This document shows, piece after piece, positions 10,319 to 20,530 of a stretch of DNA of 41,563 nt. The DNA lies in NCBI GenBank assembly GCA_001600355.1, contig BCJU01000003.1, forward strand, positions 471,033 to 512,595. The letters run 5' to 3'. This DNA is from Meira nashicola. Taxonomy: Eukaryota; Basidiomycota; Exobasidiomycetes; Exobasidiales; Brachybasidiaceae. Position 1 is the first letter of the stretch; every line of letters begins with the position of its first letter. The position numbers and the translations under genes were made by a program. The notes under the pieces were generated by a model, which ran no database searches, was not told the origin of the DNA, and was given only the letters and a program-made list of their open reading frames with translations.

Positions 10319-11881
10319 TTAAGCTTTCACATCCAATTCACCATCACCTTCTTCTTCCCATCCTTTTGCACGAACTACAGCACGTTCCCAACCACGAATC
10401 ATTTTTCTTCTTCTTACATCGTCAATTCTAGGTTTGAATTGATCGCCATTCTTTGTATTAACATCTTTAAATGTTTCAGGATCATCTAATTTCCATCCAA
10501 ACATTCCTTTTGCAGCACCTGCTAATAATGCAGATCCTAAAGCTGTAGTTTCACGCATTTCTGGTCTTGATACAGTGATTCCAAGAATATCAGCTTGAAT
10601 TTGCATTCCTTCATCACTATTCACCATTCCTCCGTCTACGTGTAAATTTTTAATTTTCACTCCACTTTCTTCTGCCATATTTCTTACAACTGCTTCTGTT
10701 TGATAACAAACAGCTTCTAAAGTTGCACGACAAACGTGTTCTCTCGTTGTATATCCTGTAATACCAACAATCGTTCCACGAGCAGAAGCATCCCAAACGG
10801 GAGATAATAAACCTGCAAATGCAGTAACGAAATAAATACCACCTGAATCTTCCACTTTTGCTGCTTCGATACCTACATCATTTGATTCTTTAATTAAACC
10901 CATTTGATCTCGTAACCATTTAACAGCAGAACCAGCGACAGCAATTGAACCTTCAAGAGCATAAACTGGAGCAGTATTTGGACCGGGTTGATAAGCAATT
11001 GTTGATAATAAACCACGTTCAGAATGAACAATTTTTGAACCTGTATTGTATAATAAGAAAGCACCTGTTCCGTACGTATTCTTTGCATCTCCAGGCGATA
11101 AAGCTTTTTGTCCTACTAAAGCAGCCATTTGATCACCTGCCATTCCTGCGATTTCTACTCCCCTCAATATTCCAGATTCAACTTGACCATAAACTTCTGA
11201 TGAACTTTTAATTTCAGGTAAAATATCCATATCAACTCCGAAAAATTCGCATAAAGAAGGATCCCATTCCAATTTACGCAAATCCATCAACATTGTACGT
11301 GAAGCATTACTTGCATCTGTTACGTGTACTTTTCTACCTGTAAGATTATAAACGATCCAAGAATCCATAGTACCAAACAACATTCTCTTTTGATCATGTG
11401 CTTCTTTCACTTCAGGTATATTTTCTAACATCCAACGTAATTTAACTGCAGCAAAATAAGTAGAAAGAGGTAAACCCGTTTCTTTCTTTACCGCATTCGT
11501 ACCTTTTGGATGACTTTTTGCCAATTGTTTCACAACTCCTGTCGTACGTGCATCTGGCCATGCAATCGCTCTTGTTAATGCTCTTCCAGTTTCTTTATCC
11601 CAAACTACTGTAGTTTCACGTTGATTGGTTACTCCAATCACTTTAATTTGTTCACGTGTATATCTTCCGAATTGTTCTAATTTAACGATTGCAGTTCCTA
11701 TACATTGAACGATCCTATCGTACATTTCATGTGCATCTTGTTCTTGCCATCCTGGTTGTTCGTAATATTGTGTGAATTCCATTCCATGTTTAGCTTGAAT
11801 TTGACCAAATTCATCAAAAATGATGAATCTAACTGAAGTTGTCCCTGCATCAATTGATCCGATCAATTCTGCTTCAGACAT
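10319..11881 (-). CDS. GUT1: Glycerol kinase
   Basis: 520 aa from the ATG at 11881. An in-frame upstream ATG (11977) would add 32 residues dominated by a Thr run encoded by a trinucleotide repeat. The family's N-terminus fits MSEAELIGSIDAGTTSVRF, so I chose the downstream start. FGGY-kinase motifs include the phosphate-binding IDAGTTSVRF, VTNQRETTVVWD, TYGTGAFLLYNTG, the ARGTIVGIT adenosine region and LHVDGGMVNSD. The enzyme phosphorylates glycerol to glycerol-3-phosphate in the cytosol, the entry step of glycerol catabolism. Length is close to bacterial and most fungal homologues and lacks the extra sequence of S. cerevisiae Gut1. The 5' side faces the amino-acid permease across 1.5 kb. Confidence 0.96.
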   Translation of the reverse strand: MSEAELIGSIDAGTTSVRFIIFDEFGQIQAKHGMEFTQYYEQPGWQEQDAHEMYDRIVQCIGTAIVKLEQFGRYTREQIKVIGVTNQRETTVVWDKETGRALTRAIAWPDARTTGVVKQLAKSHPKGTNAVKKETGLPLSTYFAAVKLRWMLENIPEVKEAHDQKRMLFGTMDSWIVYNLTGRKVHVTDASNASRTMLMDLRKLEWDPSLCEFFGVDMDILPEIKSSSEVYGQVESGILRGVEIAGMAGDQMAALVGQKALSPGDAKNTYGTGAFLLYNTGSKIVHSERGLLSTIAYQPGPNTAPVYALEGSIAVAGSAVKWLRDQMGLIKESNDVGIEAAKVEDSGGIYFVTAFAGLLSPVWDASARGTIVGITGYTTREHVCRATLEAVCYQTEAVVRNMAEESGVKIKNLHVDGGMVNSDEGMQIQADILGITVSRPEMRETTALGSALLAGAAKGMFGWKLDDPETFKDVNTKNGDQFKPRIDDVRRRKMIRGWERAVVRAKGWEEEGDGELDVKA

Positions 11882-13393
11882 TGTTTTGTGTCTTGTTGTG
11901 GTGGTGGTGAAGGTGGTGTTGGTGGTGGTGGTGGTGGTGGTGTAGAGATCGAAGAAGGGAGATAAAGACTTTAACAATGAAAGATGGACCCTTTATCTTC
12001 TTCTCGATTCGGCTAAGAAGTTCTTCTTTCATTTTAGCGTACCTATCACCCAGTAACAAATACGTGGGGGAAATTTGGGGGAATCTTGACGCCCGCACAT
12101 ACATACACAGTTAGGTATGTGCATAGTCTAGAAAATGTATGCAACATGTGCAGCAATGCGGTACATACGCGCATTGACTCAGTTTATGCTATTCTTTTTC
12201 CATTTGTTGAAACCTGTACGGGAAAAGCAGGGAAATTTCTACTTTTACAGTATGCAGGGCAATGCAGTGACTCTGCATAGATCTGTTTTACAGCTGGCCT
12301 TAGTAGTCTAAGTTCAGTAAGTGATAATCTTACTGACAATGAGATATATAACGAAAGTGAAATGTTGAGATGGGAAGAAATCGATCACCTTGAGGACTGA
12401 GAGATGGATGGAGTTTGAGAGAAAGAGTCGTTTAGAATAAAGGTGAAGGGAAAGGAGAGAGAGACCTTCTTTTAGACATCTTTTGAGTGAATGTTCTCGA
12501 ATTCATGCGATCAATTTTCTAGAATTAAGATGACGAAATTGAATTCATGCAAACGACCTTTTACAATTAATGACACGTGAAGATGTCTACATAGAATATG
12601 AATAGAGATTTGTAACGCGTGACGCGCTATACTAATAATCAAGTCGAAATCTCATTTCGCAAAACGCGTCCTACGCATAATCTTATCGTATTGAATGTTT
12701 GTTAATGTGTAAAATATTTAGCCTATATTTGCAAGATGGATTCTTGAATAATGCAGATGATATAATCAAGTTTGAAAAGTTTATATTGCAGCGTAATCGT
12801 TTTCACGAATACATAAGTCCGATATACCTATCGCATAGAATTGTACATTAGTCATATATTGCTAAGTGATTGCAAATTAGAACCATATGGATATTCTTGC
12901 CGAGCGGCAAACCGTATGCCCGATTAACACTTTCTTCTTTTGTTCGGCATGAAAAGAGCTAAAATGCGGAGAAAAGTCCGTAAATTGACGCGCGGGTATG
13001 TGTACGGTACTAAGACTAGTCATATTCTTTTTATTTCATTGATTGGTTAATGTCACCTCTCCTTTTTCTTGGAGGAATTTCACCGTGGTGCATATAGTCT
13101 ATTCGCTGCTTGCCCCCTTTCTTCTCTTTCTCTAATCTTTCCGGCGGCTTGTGACCCGATAATCGTACATGCATATAAATTTAGACTTGTCATATAGCCA
13201 TGTGGTATTTCGGGTTTAATGAGAAAGTTTATCTTTTTGTGGGTCTTTACTGCACTTTTCCTGTCTTTTTTCCCTGGGAATGGATCTTCTTTTTTTTTCG
13301 TTCCTGAATCATTTTCCTCTTGCGCTGATATAAAAAGGATGAAATTTTATATCTTTAGAGAAGTACTTCATTCTTCTCTTACAACAATCAAAA
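11882..13393. promoter_or_regulatory. Divergent intergenic region, GUT1 / amino-acid permease
   Basis: 1.5 kb with no supported gene. It starts with a GGT/GTT microsatellite (11895-11942, in the GUT1 leader). It contains HGATAR-type GATA-factor sites at 12322 (+), 12683 (-) and 13157 (+), CACGTG at 12574, and ACGCGT at 12615 and 12664. GATA sites upstream of an amino-acid permease would suit nitrogen-catabolite control, but such short motifs also occur by chance. Confidence 0.35.
11895..11942. repeat. GGT/GTT trinucleotide microsatellite
   Basis: A near-continuous run of GGT units with a few interruptions (GAA, GTT). On the minus strand it is a CAC/ACC run in the 5' leader of the glycerol kinase gene. 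If the upstream ATG at 11977 were used it would encode polythreonine. Confidence 0.9.
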
Positions 13394-15265
13394 ATGAGTT
13401 CAGAAGAAATCGAAAAACATTCTCCTCAAGGAGAAGTGGAAAAGCCAACGTATGAACTTAATGAGCAAGTTATTCTTCCTGCTATTGGCTCTAGCGCTAG
13501 ATTTGCAAGTTTAGAAGATTGCATTTATTTTGCAGATCAACAATATCATTCAAATGATACTAATCCACTTGAAACGATGGGAGAAGATGGTCAAGAGAAG
13601 AAGAATAAGCTAATAAAAAGATTGATTGGCAAAAAGACAACAACTTCTGATGAAGACAATGATGAATTAAACCATATTTCAACACCTGATAAACCTCCTG
13701 GACCGGAAATAAGAAGTAGTATTTTACGTTTTATTTGGGGTCCAACTTCTCCAATCTTACAACAACAATCTCAAAACGAACAAACTAACATAATTCATGC
13801 AAACGAAATCGATCCTTCTGCCGATCAAAATCAAGATACTTTGGATAGATTAATGTTAAGAAGAGTTACTTGGCTTAGATGTGTTTATCTTATCACTTCT
13901 GACATCTTAGGTCCTTATCAAGGTCCTTATGTTTATTCTCAAGTTGGATTCGTACCTGGAACTCTTGTTTATGTGGTAATGGGCGTAATGGCTTATTTGG
14001 CAGGTTGCATTTTAAGCGTTTTATATTTACGTGTTGATTCGGATAGGATGCCAGTTCGCTCTTTTGGTACTTTAGTTCATCGAATTTGGGGCTTCAAAGG
14101 TAAAATGATTGCAGAATTCTTTTTCATCGTTCAATTAATATTTCAATGTGGTCTCTTATTATTAACAAATTCACAAAGTCTTGCAGGAATAATTGATGGT
14201 TCAAGTCTTCGACCTGATGGAAGTTCAAGGCATCATTTATGCTTTTCAGTTTTAATTGCAGTATTTATGATAGTAAACATTTTATTTTCATTTATCAGAT
14301 CTTTAAAGCCAATTGCAAAAATGGGTCAAATTTCGTTATATTTAGCAATCGCTTCCGTTATCATTTGCACGGCTTTTATTTATAATTCTCCTCCAAATTA
14401 TGAAGCAGCACAAAAAGCTTTTAATATTCCAAAAGGTCCTGTTCAAGCAACCGCTTTCGTTTCTTTACCTTTAATTTCAAAAGTGAATGGAATAATGAAT
14501 ATGGTTTATGCTTTTGGAGGTAGTATGGTCTTTCCAAACTTTTTCGCCGAAATGAGAAAGCCATGGGATTTTTATAAATCTTATTTTGTCGCTCAAGTGA
14601 TCATTATGATCTTTTATATCTTATTTGGCATTTTAATTTATGCACGTCAAGGTCAATTTACACAATCTTTATTTTATTTCGGAGTAAGTAAATATGCTTA
14701 TCAAACTGTAGGAAATGCAATTGGAACGTACACTGGTTTAGTTGCTGCAATCTTATACGGAAATATTGCACAAAAAGAAGTTTATCATATTATCGTTAGA
14801 ACATGGTTTAAAGGACCAAGGTTAATGTCAAGAAAAGCATGGCCATTTTATACAATCGGAAATATATTCTTTTGGGGATTAGCATATATTATAGGAGCTG
14901 CAATTCCACAAGTTCAAACGGTTGCAGGTGTTATTGGAGCAGTTACAATCCTTCAATTCTCTTATAGTTTCCCATTTTTATTAAAATTCACTTTTGACGT
15001 TCAAGTTGACGCAATGAAAGGTGATAAACCGTACGTTCCCGGAGGTTTAGTTGGCGGAACAAGTCATAGAACAGATTCATGGTCTCAATGGTCTCGTTGG
15101 CGTCGTGGTTTATTCACAGGTAATGTGATCAGTAAAAGTTTATTCTTAATCTTTGGTTTAGCTTCACTTTCAATGGCAGGATTAGGTATTTATGGTTCAA
15201 TCGAAAGTATAATTGCAACTTTCAAAATTGCACAAGCAGGTCCATTTGGATGTCCAACGCCTTAA
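13394..15265 (+). CDS. Amino-acid/auxin permease family (AAAP) transporter
   Basis: 623 aa, no intron. The start AAAATGAGTTC suits a fungal initiation context. A long hydrophilic cytosolic N-terminus (1-155, Asp/Glu/Gln-rich) precedes about 10-11 hydrophobic helices that begin near residue 163 (VYLITSDILGPYQGPYVYSQ). The helix pattern, the GPYQ motif in the first helix and the FGGSMVFPNFFAEM segment match fungal Aa_trans proteins of the neutral amino-acid permease (N. crassa Mtr) group. It would be a proton-coupled amino-acid importer in the plasma membrane; vacuolar AVT-type export is the alternative. The substrate is not readable. The long acidic N-terminus could carry ubiquitination or phosphorylation sites that control endocytosis (inference). 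Confidence 0.85.
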   Translation: MSSEEIEKHSPQGEVEKPTYELNEQVILPAIGSSARFASLEDCIYFADQQYHSNDTNPLETMGEDGQEKKNKLIKRLIGKKTTTSDEDNDELNHISTPDKPPGPEIRSSILRFIWGPTSPILQQQSQNEQTNIIHANEIDPSADQNQDTLDRLMLRRVTWLRCVYLITSDILGPYQGPYVYSQVGFVPGTLVYVVMGVMAYLAGCILSVLYLRVDSDRMPVRSFGTLVHRIWGFKGKMIAEFFFIVQLIFQCGLLLLTNSQSLAGIIDGSSLRPDGSSRHHLCFSVLIAVFMIVNILFSFIRSLKPIAKMGQISLYLAIASVIICTAFIYNSPPNYEAAQKAFNIPKGPVQATAFVSLPLISKVNGIMNMVYAFGGSMVFPNFFAEMRKPWDFYKSYFVAQVIIMIFYILFGILIYARQGQFTQSLFYFGVSKYAYQTVGNAIGTYTGLVAAILYGNIAQKEVYHIIVRTWFKGPRLMSRKAWPFYTIGNIFFWGLAYIIGAAIPQVQTVAGVIGAVTILQFSYSFPFLLKFTFDVQVDAMKGDKPYVPGGLVGGTSHRTDSWSQWSRWRRGLFTGNVISKSLFLIFGLASLSMAGLGIYGSIESIIATFKIAQAGPFGCPTP

Positions 15266-15857
15266 AATATCATGTATATACAAATGAAGCAAATTTAACA
15301 ATCAGATTAGATAATCAGCTTAAAATAAAAAACGAAAAACGTAATAAAACGCGTTTCGCATGAATGAGTCGATTCGGTTGCGTAACGCGTATCGTTTCCC
15401 TTGCTAAAAAAATAGACACTGGTCATGTGCACAAATTTCAAGAATGTTTTGACTCAGCATGTGTATTAAAAAAAAAGAAGTTCTTCTTACACTGGAGTTT
15501 TAAACTAGTTTACCATCCGCACACTCGTATTTGGACCCCTACCTTGCATCATCTGTACGTACATTGCATACACGAATGAATGCTTGTTATGAATCAAAAG
15601 GAATACATACATATACATCTTTTGCTGAGCATTTCCAACACTATGATCAAAGACTATTTAAAGAAAAGGTACTTCTTTCTGATAAAATGATCAAAATAGC
15701 CTTTTAATGATTTTTTAGTTTTACGACTTTTCCTTTTCTTTGTCACAAGTCACATTTCATTATTCATCATCTAGCCAAGTGGCGCCCTGACCAAAAAAAA
15801 AAAGACAAATTAGCCCATAAAAAGGAAAAGCTACGTTTTTGTGTAAATGAAAAGACA
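15266..15857. promoter_or_regulatory. Intergenic region upstream of the ABC transporter
   Basis: 592 bp with no supported gene. It contains two ACGCGT words at 15349 and 15385, several GTACGTAC/ACATACAT words around 15557-15616, and an A-run at 15794. It presumably holds the permease terminator and the ABC transporter promoter. Confidence 0.35.
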
Positions 15858-18800
15858 ATGTCGGTCATTGATCGTTACCCCAACGCAGCAATCGATCCGC
15901 CAACTTTGCACGGATCTCAGCCAGCACAAGTGATGTTATCGTGTGCAAGTAGACTTGAAGATGAAGACAAAGAAACATTAACACAACATACATCAAAATC
16001 TTCAACATTTTTTTACTTTTTAACTTTTGCTCCTCCGATACCCAACATAATCGAACAACCGACAGCATTTATTCGACATCCTTATTCATTATACAGCTTT
16101 GGATGTTTATTCGCAATCCTTGGAGGATTTTCAAGCTTTCCAGTTCTTGATTTGATTTATGGATTGTATTGGTCAAATAGAATTTCTGGAAATGCAAGTT
16201 CAAATCAAATTAAAGATGCAAGTAACTTTGCCGGAATCATTCTTTTATGTGCAGCAATTGGTTGTTTAATATTCGTTTGGCTTTTTCAAATTTGCTTTAC
16301 CATGGCAGCAAGTCAATTATCTACTAATTTACGTCATGCATATATTGCATCAATTCTTTCACAAGATGCTTCTTATTTTGATCAACATGGAGCAGGTGAA
16401 GTTGCAACACATGCTGGAAAAGAAGTGAATGCAATAAGAACATCTTTGGGTGAAAAATTAGGAATGACAATCTTTACGACAACAATCTTAGTTTGTTCTT
16501 TAATTATCGGTTTCAGCGTTGCAGCTCGAGTAACAGGTTTCTTATTCACCGTTGTACCAATCATCTTTGCCATTTTTGGTTTATTGGGTTATGCATCAGA
16601 ATTGGTTGGCGGACCTGCATTACGATTAGAAGGTAGAGCAAGTACATTTTTAGAAGAAGTTATTGGATCAATGAGAATCGTTCAATCATTCGGAATGGCA
16701 AAAGCACTTTTGCAAAAGTACGATCAAGATTTGTTAGGTAAAGTGCAAAAGTATAGCAAACAAAAAGCTTTGATTCGTGGAGCAGAAGCTGGATTGGTAT
16801 ACTTTCTTCTCTTTTTAACCTATAGTGCTTCATTTTGGTGGATCGGTCATTTACTCGTTCGTGGTCAAGTTGATTTAGGTAACGGTCTTACTGCTTTTTG
16901 GAATTTGATTAATTCTTTATTCGCATTCTCTTTGGCCGTTCCTCATTTAGCATCAATTTTAGAAGCAATGTCAGCAATTCGACTTTTACGAGCAGCAATT
17001 GAACGAAAACCAAGGATCGATGTTCGAAAGAAAGATGGCACTCGAATTTCAACACCAAACATCAAACCAGAATTCGTTTTGCAAGATGTTACATTAGCAT
17101 ACCCAAGTCGTCCTACAATCCCTAGTTTGAAGAATGTCGATTTAACTCTTCATTCTGGTCATGTCACCGCTTTGGTCGGTCCAAGTGGATCGGGAAAGAG
17201 TACAATAACTTCTTTACTCTTACGTGAATATGACCCTGAAACAGCAAACGTTCCTTTACCCAGTGATGAGAAGGAAAATGAAAAGATGGAAAGATTGGAG
17301 AAAAAGAAGAAGAAGACGAATGAAAAGGAATCTTTAAAGGACTTGGAAGCAGATACAAATTCCAATAGCGAAAAAGATGGTGAAGGTCATCAACGCTCAC
17401 CTGTTCAAGGAGGAGGTAAGGTTTTATTTTCTGGAATTGATGTACGTGAATTAAATTTACGTTGGTTACGAAGTCAAGTTGCAATCGTTCGTCAAAATCC
17501 TCAAATATTTACCGCTTCTGTATTTGAAAATGTAGCTGCAGGTTTAAGTGGAACACAATGGGCTTATCGTCCCGATGTTGATGGAAAGGAAGATGCTTCT
17601 GAAGATGATCAAATTCGCACAAACATGATCCGTGAAAAAGTTAAAATCGCTTTACAAAAATCACAAGCATGGGACTTTGTTAATCGTTTACCTGAAGGAA
17701 TGGATACTCCAATCGCGGGAGGCAAGACTGGACTTTTATCTGGAGGTCAAAGACAAAGATTGAGTCTAGCTAGAGCTTTAGTACGTGAACCAAACGTTTT
17801 AGTGATCGATGAAGGTACTTCAGCAATTGATACAAATACAGAAGAAAAGATTCGATTAATGTTAGAAGAAGAACATGCAAATCGTGGAATGACGACAATT
17901 TTGATCGCTCATAGATTGAGTACTGTGGAAAAAGCTGATAAAATCGTCGTTATGCGAAATGGTCGAGTTGTTGATGAAGGAAAACATTCTGAATTAATGA
18001 AAAGAAAGAGAGGAGAAGATCAAACGTATAAAGAAATGGTAATGCAACAAAGGGCAATCCTTCAAACTGAAAATGAAGATTCGACACAACCTAATTCCGA
18101 AAAGAAATCTTCCGATAGAGATCCGTCACCAATTTCCGATCGTACAGAATCCGAAACTGGACTTGAAATTCTTTCTGATCAATCAACGGTAAAAGTTGCT
18201 CCAAGTACAATTTATCCTTTACACACTGATGAAAGTCAACGTTCGAATGAGCTAGGAAATAATAAAACCATAGGACGACTTTCACGAAGAACATCCGATC
18301 ATAAATTTTGGACAGTTTCAGGACGTAATTTGACATTAAATCAATTAGAGCACAATGCTGAAGCTCCAAATTCAACAAAAGAGATGCACAAAGACTCTTT
18401 AAGACCAACAGAATCTGAGCAAAAAGTAGTATCGTCATCATCAACAAAAGGTAGTGAGGATATTATCAAAGCAGGAAAGGAAGCTCCTACTATTCCCGAC
18501 CGTCGAGCTTGGCGTAACTTTTTCAAAGTTCTTGCAATGTTTCGATTTGAATTTGTGTTTGGCATTTTAGGAGCTTTACTTGCTGGTGCTATCTTTCCAG
18601 TCGTTGGTTGGATTACTGGAAAAGCAGTTAATGCTTTGAATGAGCCTACATCTGAACGTATTAAAAGTCAATCGGAATTATGGTCTTTGGTATTCTTATG
18701 TTGTGCAATCGCAGCTTTGATCATTATCACTTTTCAATCATTCTTGTTGGAATCAGGATCGGAAAAGATGAGCAGATATCTCAAAACGAAATCATTAGAT

Positions 18801-20285
18801 GCACTTTTAAAACAAGAGATTGGATTTTTCGACAGAGCAGAAGCTTCAAGTGGTGCTTTAGCAGCTTCAGTTTCAACGTATCCTAGTAATGTTTCTGCGG
18901 CTACTGGTTTGGTAACTTCACAAGTTTTAATCTCTTTGGCAAATTTATTGGGTTCGGTAATTTTGGCGTTTGTATTAAGTTGGAAAGCAGCATTGGTGAC
19001 TTTATCACCTGTTGTCGTTTTGTTCTTTAGTGGTTATGTGAATATTGCCATGTTGGAAAAGTATGAATCAACTTTATTGGAACCTGCTGCACAAGGAGCT
19101 TCGTTTATATCTGAAAATGTGGATGCAATGAAAGAAGTTTCAGCTTTAGGACGTGAACGTGAAACACTTCGATTATTTGATGAAAAAACTCGATCGACTA
19201 CACCTAAACAAACTCTTTATCTTATTCTTGGAGGTGGTGGATTCGCAATTTCTCAAGCAGCAGTTTTTGCAACTTCAGCTTTAATATTTTATTATGGTGG
19301 TCTTTTACGTTCAAAAGATCAAATTTCCATCACGGGTATTTATGCAATTTTTGAAGCTGCAATCATTTCAATCTTTGCTGCAGGTAGAATCTTTCAATTT
19401 ACTGGAGATTTCGGTCGTGCAGCAGCTGCATTTAAATCAATGTCAAGTTGGTTTGAACGAAAGCCACAAATTGCAAGTTTGCCAACAATCTTGTCAAATG
19501 ATGCAATCGGTGTAGAAAAAGAAACATTAGCACATTCCATTTGGACGGAAAAAGATATCATTTTCCAGAATGTTGAATTACGTTATCCACGTAGACCAAA
19601 TCATCCTGCAATTCGCAATTTAAACTTGAAAATTCATGCTAAAAAGCATCAAGCATTTTGTGGAACAAGTGGAAGCGGTAAAAGTACAATCTTACAAATG
19701 GTTCAACGATTTTATGATCCTTATTTGGGAACGATTCATATTGGTGATTTGGATATTCGACAATTAGCTTTAGATGAAGTAAGGAAAGGGATGAGCTATG
19801 TTTCACAAGATGCTTGTCTTTATGAAGGAACGATTAAATTTAATCTTTTATTAGGAGCTATTGAAGGTCAACAAGTTAATGATGAAGAATTAGAACAAGT
19901 TTGTGAAGATGCTTGTATTTCTGATTTCATTCACGGTTTACCTGATGGTTATCAAACTGAAATTGGGTCAAAAGGAACTCAATTGAGCGGTGGACAAAGA
20001 CAAAGGTTATGTATTGCTCGAGCTTTGATAAAAAAGCCAAAGATTTTATTGTTGGATGAAGCAACTTCTGCTTTAGATGCACAAGCAGAAGTTAGTGTTC
20101 AAAAAGCTTTAGATAATGCATCAAAAGGTAGAACAACATTAACGGTCGCACATAGATTATCAACAATTCGTAATGCTGACATTATTCATGTTGTAGAAGA
20201 TGGTGCAATTGTTGAAAGTGGATCACATGATGAATTAATTCAAAAAAGAGGAAGATATCTCGAATTGGTTCAAGCACAACTTTAG
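15858..20285 (+). CDS. Full-length ABCB transporter (MDR / Ste6-like)
   Basis: 1475 aa, no intron, arranged TMD1-NBD1-TMD2-NBD2. NBD1 has Walker A GPSGSGKST (441-449), Q-loop Q546, signature LSGGQ (627-631), Walker B/Glu VLVIDEGTS and an H-loop in IAHRLSTV. NBD2 has Walker A GTSGSGKST (1269-1277), LSGGQ at 1376-1380, LLLDEATSALD and VAHRLSTI. Both sites therefore look catalytic. About 50 extra Lys/Glu/Ser-rich residues (466-518) lie between Walker A and the Q-loop of NBD1, and a charged linker of about 150 residues joins NBD1 to TMD2. The fold exports lipophilic compounds or lipopeptides across the plasma membrane. A Ste6-type a-factor pheromone exporter is possible, but a multidrug exporter fits equally well. 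Confidence 0.93.
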   Translation: MSVIDRYPNAAIDPPTLHGSQPAQVMLSCASRLEDEDKETLTQHTSKSSTFFYFLTFAPPIPNIIEQPTAFIRHPYSLYSFGCLFAILGGFSSFPVLDLIYGLYWSNRISGNASSNQIKDASNFAGIILLCAAIGCLIFVWLFQICFTMAASQLSTNLRHAYIASILSQDASYFDQHGAGEVATHAGKEVNAIRTSLGEKLGMTIFTTTILVCSLIIGFSVAARVTGFLFTVVPIIFAIFGLLGYASELVGGPALRLEGRASTFLEEVIGSMRIVQSFGMAKALLQKYDQDLLGKVQKYSKQKALIRGAEAGLVYFLLFLTYSASFWWIGHLLVRGQVDLGNGLTAFWNLINSLFAFSLAVPHLASILEAMSAIRLLRAAIERKPRIDVRKKDGTRISTPNIKPEFVLQDVTLAYPSRPTIPSLKNVDLTLHSGHVTALVGPSGSGKSTITSLLLREYDPETANVPLPSDEKENEKMERLEKKKKKTNEKESLKDLEADTNSNSEKDGEGHQRSPVQGGGKVLFSGIDVRELNLRWLRSQVAIVRQNPQIFTASVFENVAAGLSGTQWAYRPDVDGKEDASEDDQIRTNMIREKVKIALQKSQAWDFVNRLPEGMDTPIAGGKTGLLSGGQRQRLSLARALVREPNVLVIDEGTSAIDTNTEEKIRLMLEEEHANRGMTTILIAHRLSTVEKADKIVVMRNGRVVDEGKHSELMKRKRGEDQTYKEMVMQQRAILQTENEDSTQPNSEKKSSDRDPSPISDRTESETGLEILSDQSTVKVAPSTIYPLHTDESQRSNELGNNKTIGRLSRRTSDHKFWTVSGRNLTLNQLEHNAEAPNSTKEMHKDSLRPTESEQKVVSSSSTKGSEDIIKAGKEAPTIPDRRAWRNFFKVLAMFRFEFVFGILGALLAGAIFPVVGWITGKAVNALNEPTSERIKSQSELWSLVFLCCAIAALIIITFQSFLLESGSEKMSRYLKTKSLDALLKQEIGFFDRAEASSGALAASVSTYPSNVSAATGLVTSQVLISLANLLGSVILAFVLSWKAALVTLSPVVVLFFSGYVNIAMLEKYESTLLEPAAQGASFISENVDAMKEVSALGRERETLRLFDEKTRSTTPKQTLYLILGGGGFAISQAAVFATSALIFYYGGLLRSKDQISITGIYAIFEAAIISIFAAGRIFQFTGDFGRAAAAFKSMSSWFERKPQIASLPTILSNDAIGVEKETLAHSIWTEKDIIFQNVELRYPRRPNHPAIRNLNLKIHAKKHQAFCGTSGSGKSTILQMVQRFYDPYLGTIHIGDLDIRQLALDEVRKGMSYVSQDACLYEGTIKFNLLLGAIEGQQVNDEELEQVCEDACISDFIHGLPDGYQTEIGSKGTQLSGGQRQRLCIARALIKKPKILLLDEATSALDAQAEVSVQKALDNASKGRTTLTVAHRLSTIRNADIIHVVEDGAIVESGSHDELIQKRGRYLELVQAQL

Positions 20286-20530
20286 CAAATCACATTGTAT
20301 GTATATAGATTTTTATTCAATAGACTTTTAATATTATGACTCGATAATTATTGCCTTTTGAAAATGCTAATTTGTTGAAAATCACAAATCCGGTTAAGTG
20401 TACGTGTTGGTTAACCGAACGAGAAGTTTTGTTTTAAAAAAAGTTGGAAGGAACCGCGCTAATCCTTTTTAAACTCAGACTACCAAGTCAAACACTTTTC
20501 CGCTTTACCGACCATCATCTTCCATCAAAA

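Noticed and set aside
5870..12000. Secondary-metabolite cluster (acyl-CoA ligase with nearby transporters)
   Set aside because: No polyketide synthase, NRPS, terpene cyclase or tailoring set is present, and the neighbours are primary-metabolism genes.
20444..20530. Upstream start for ketopantoate hydroxymethyltransferase
   Set aside because: The 29 extra residues would mask the typical mitochondrial presequence that begins at the better-context ATG at 20531.
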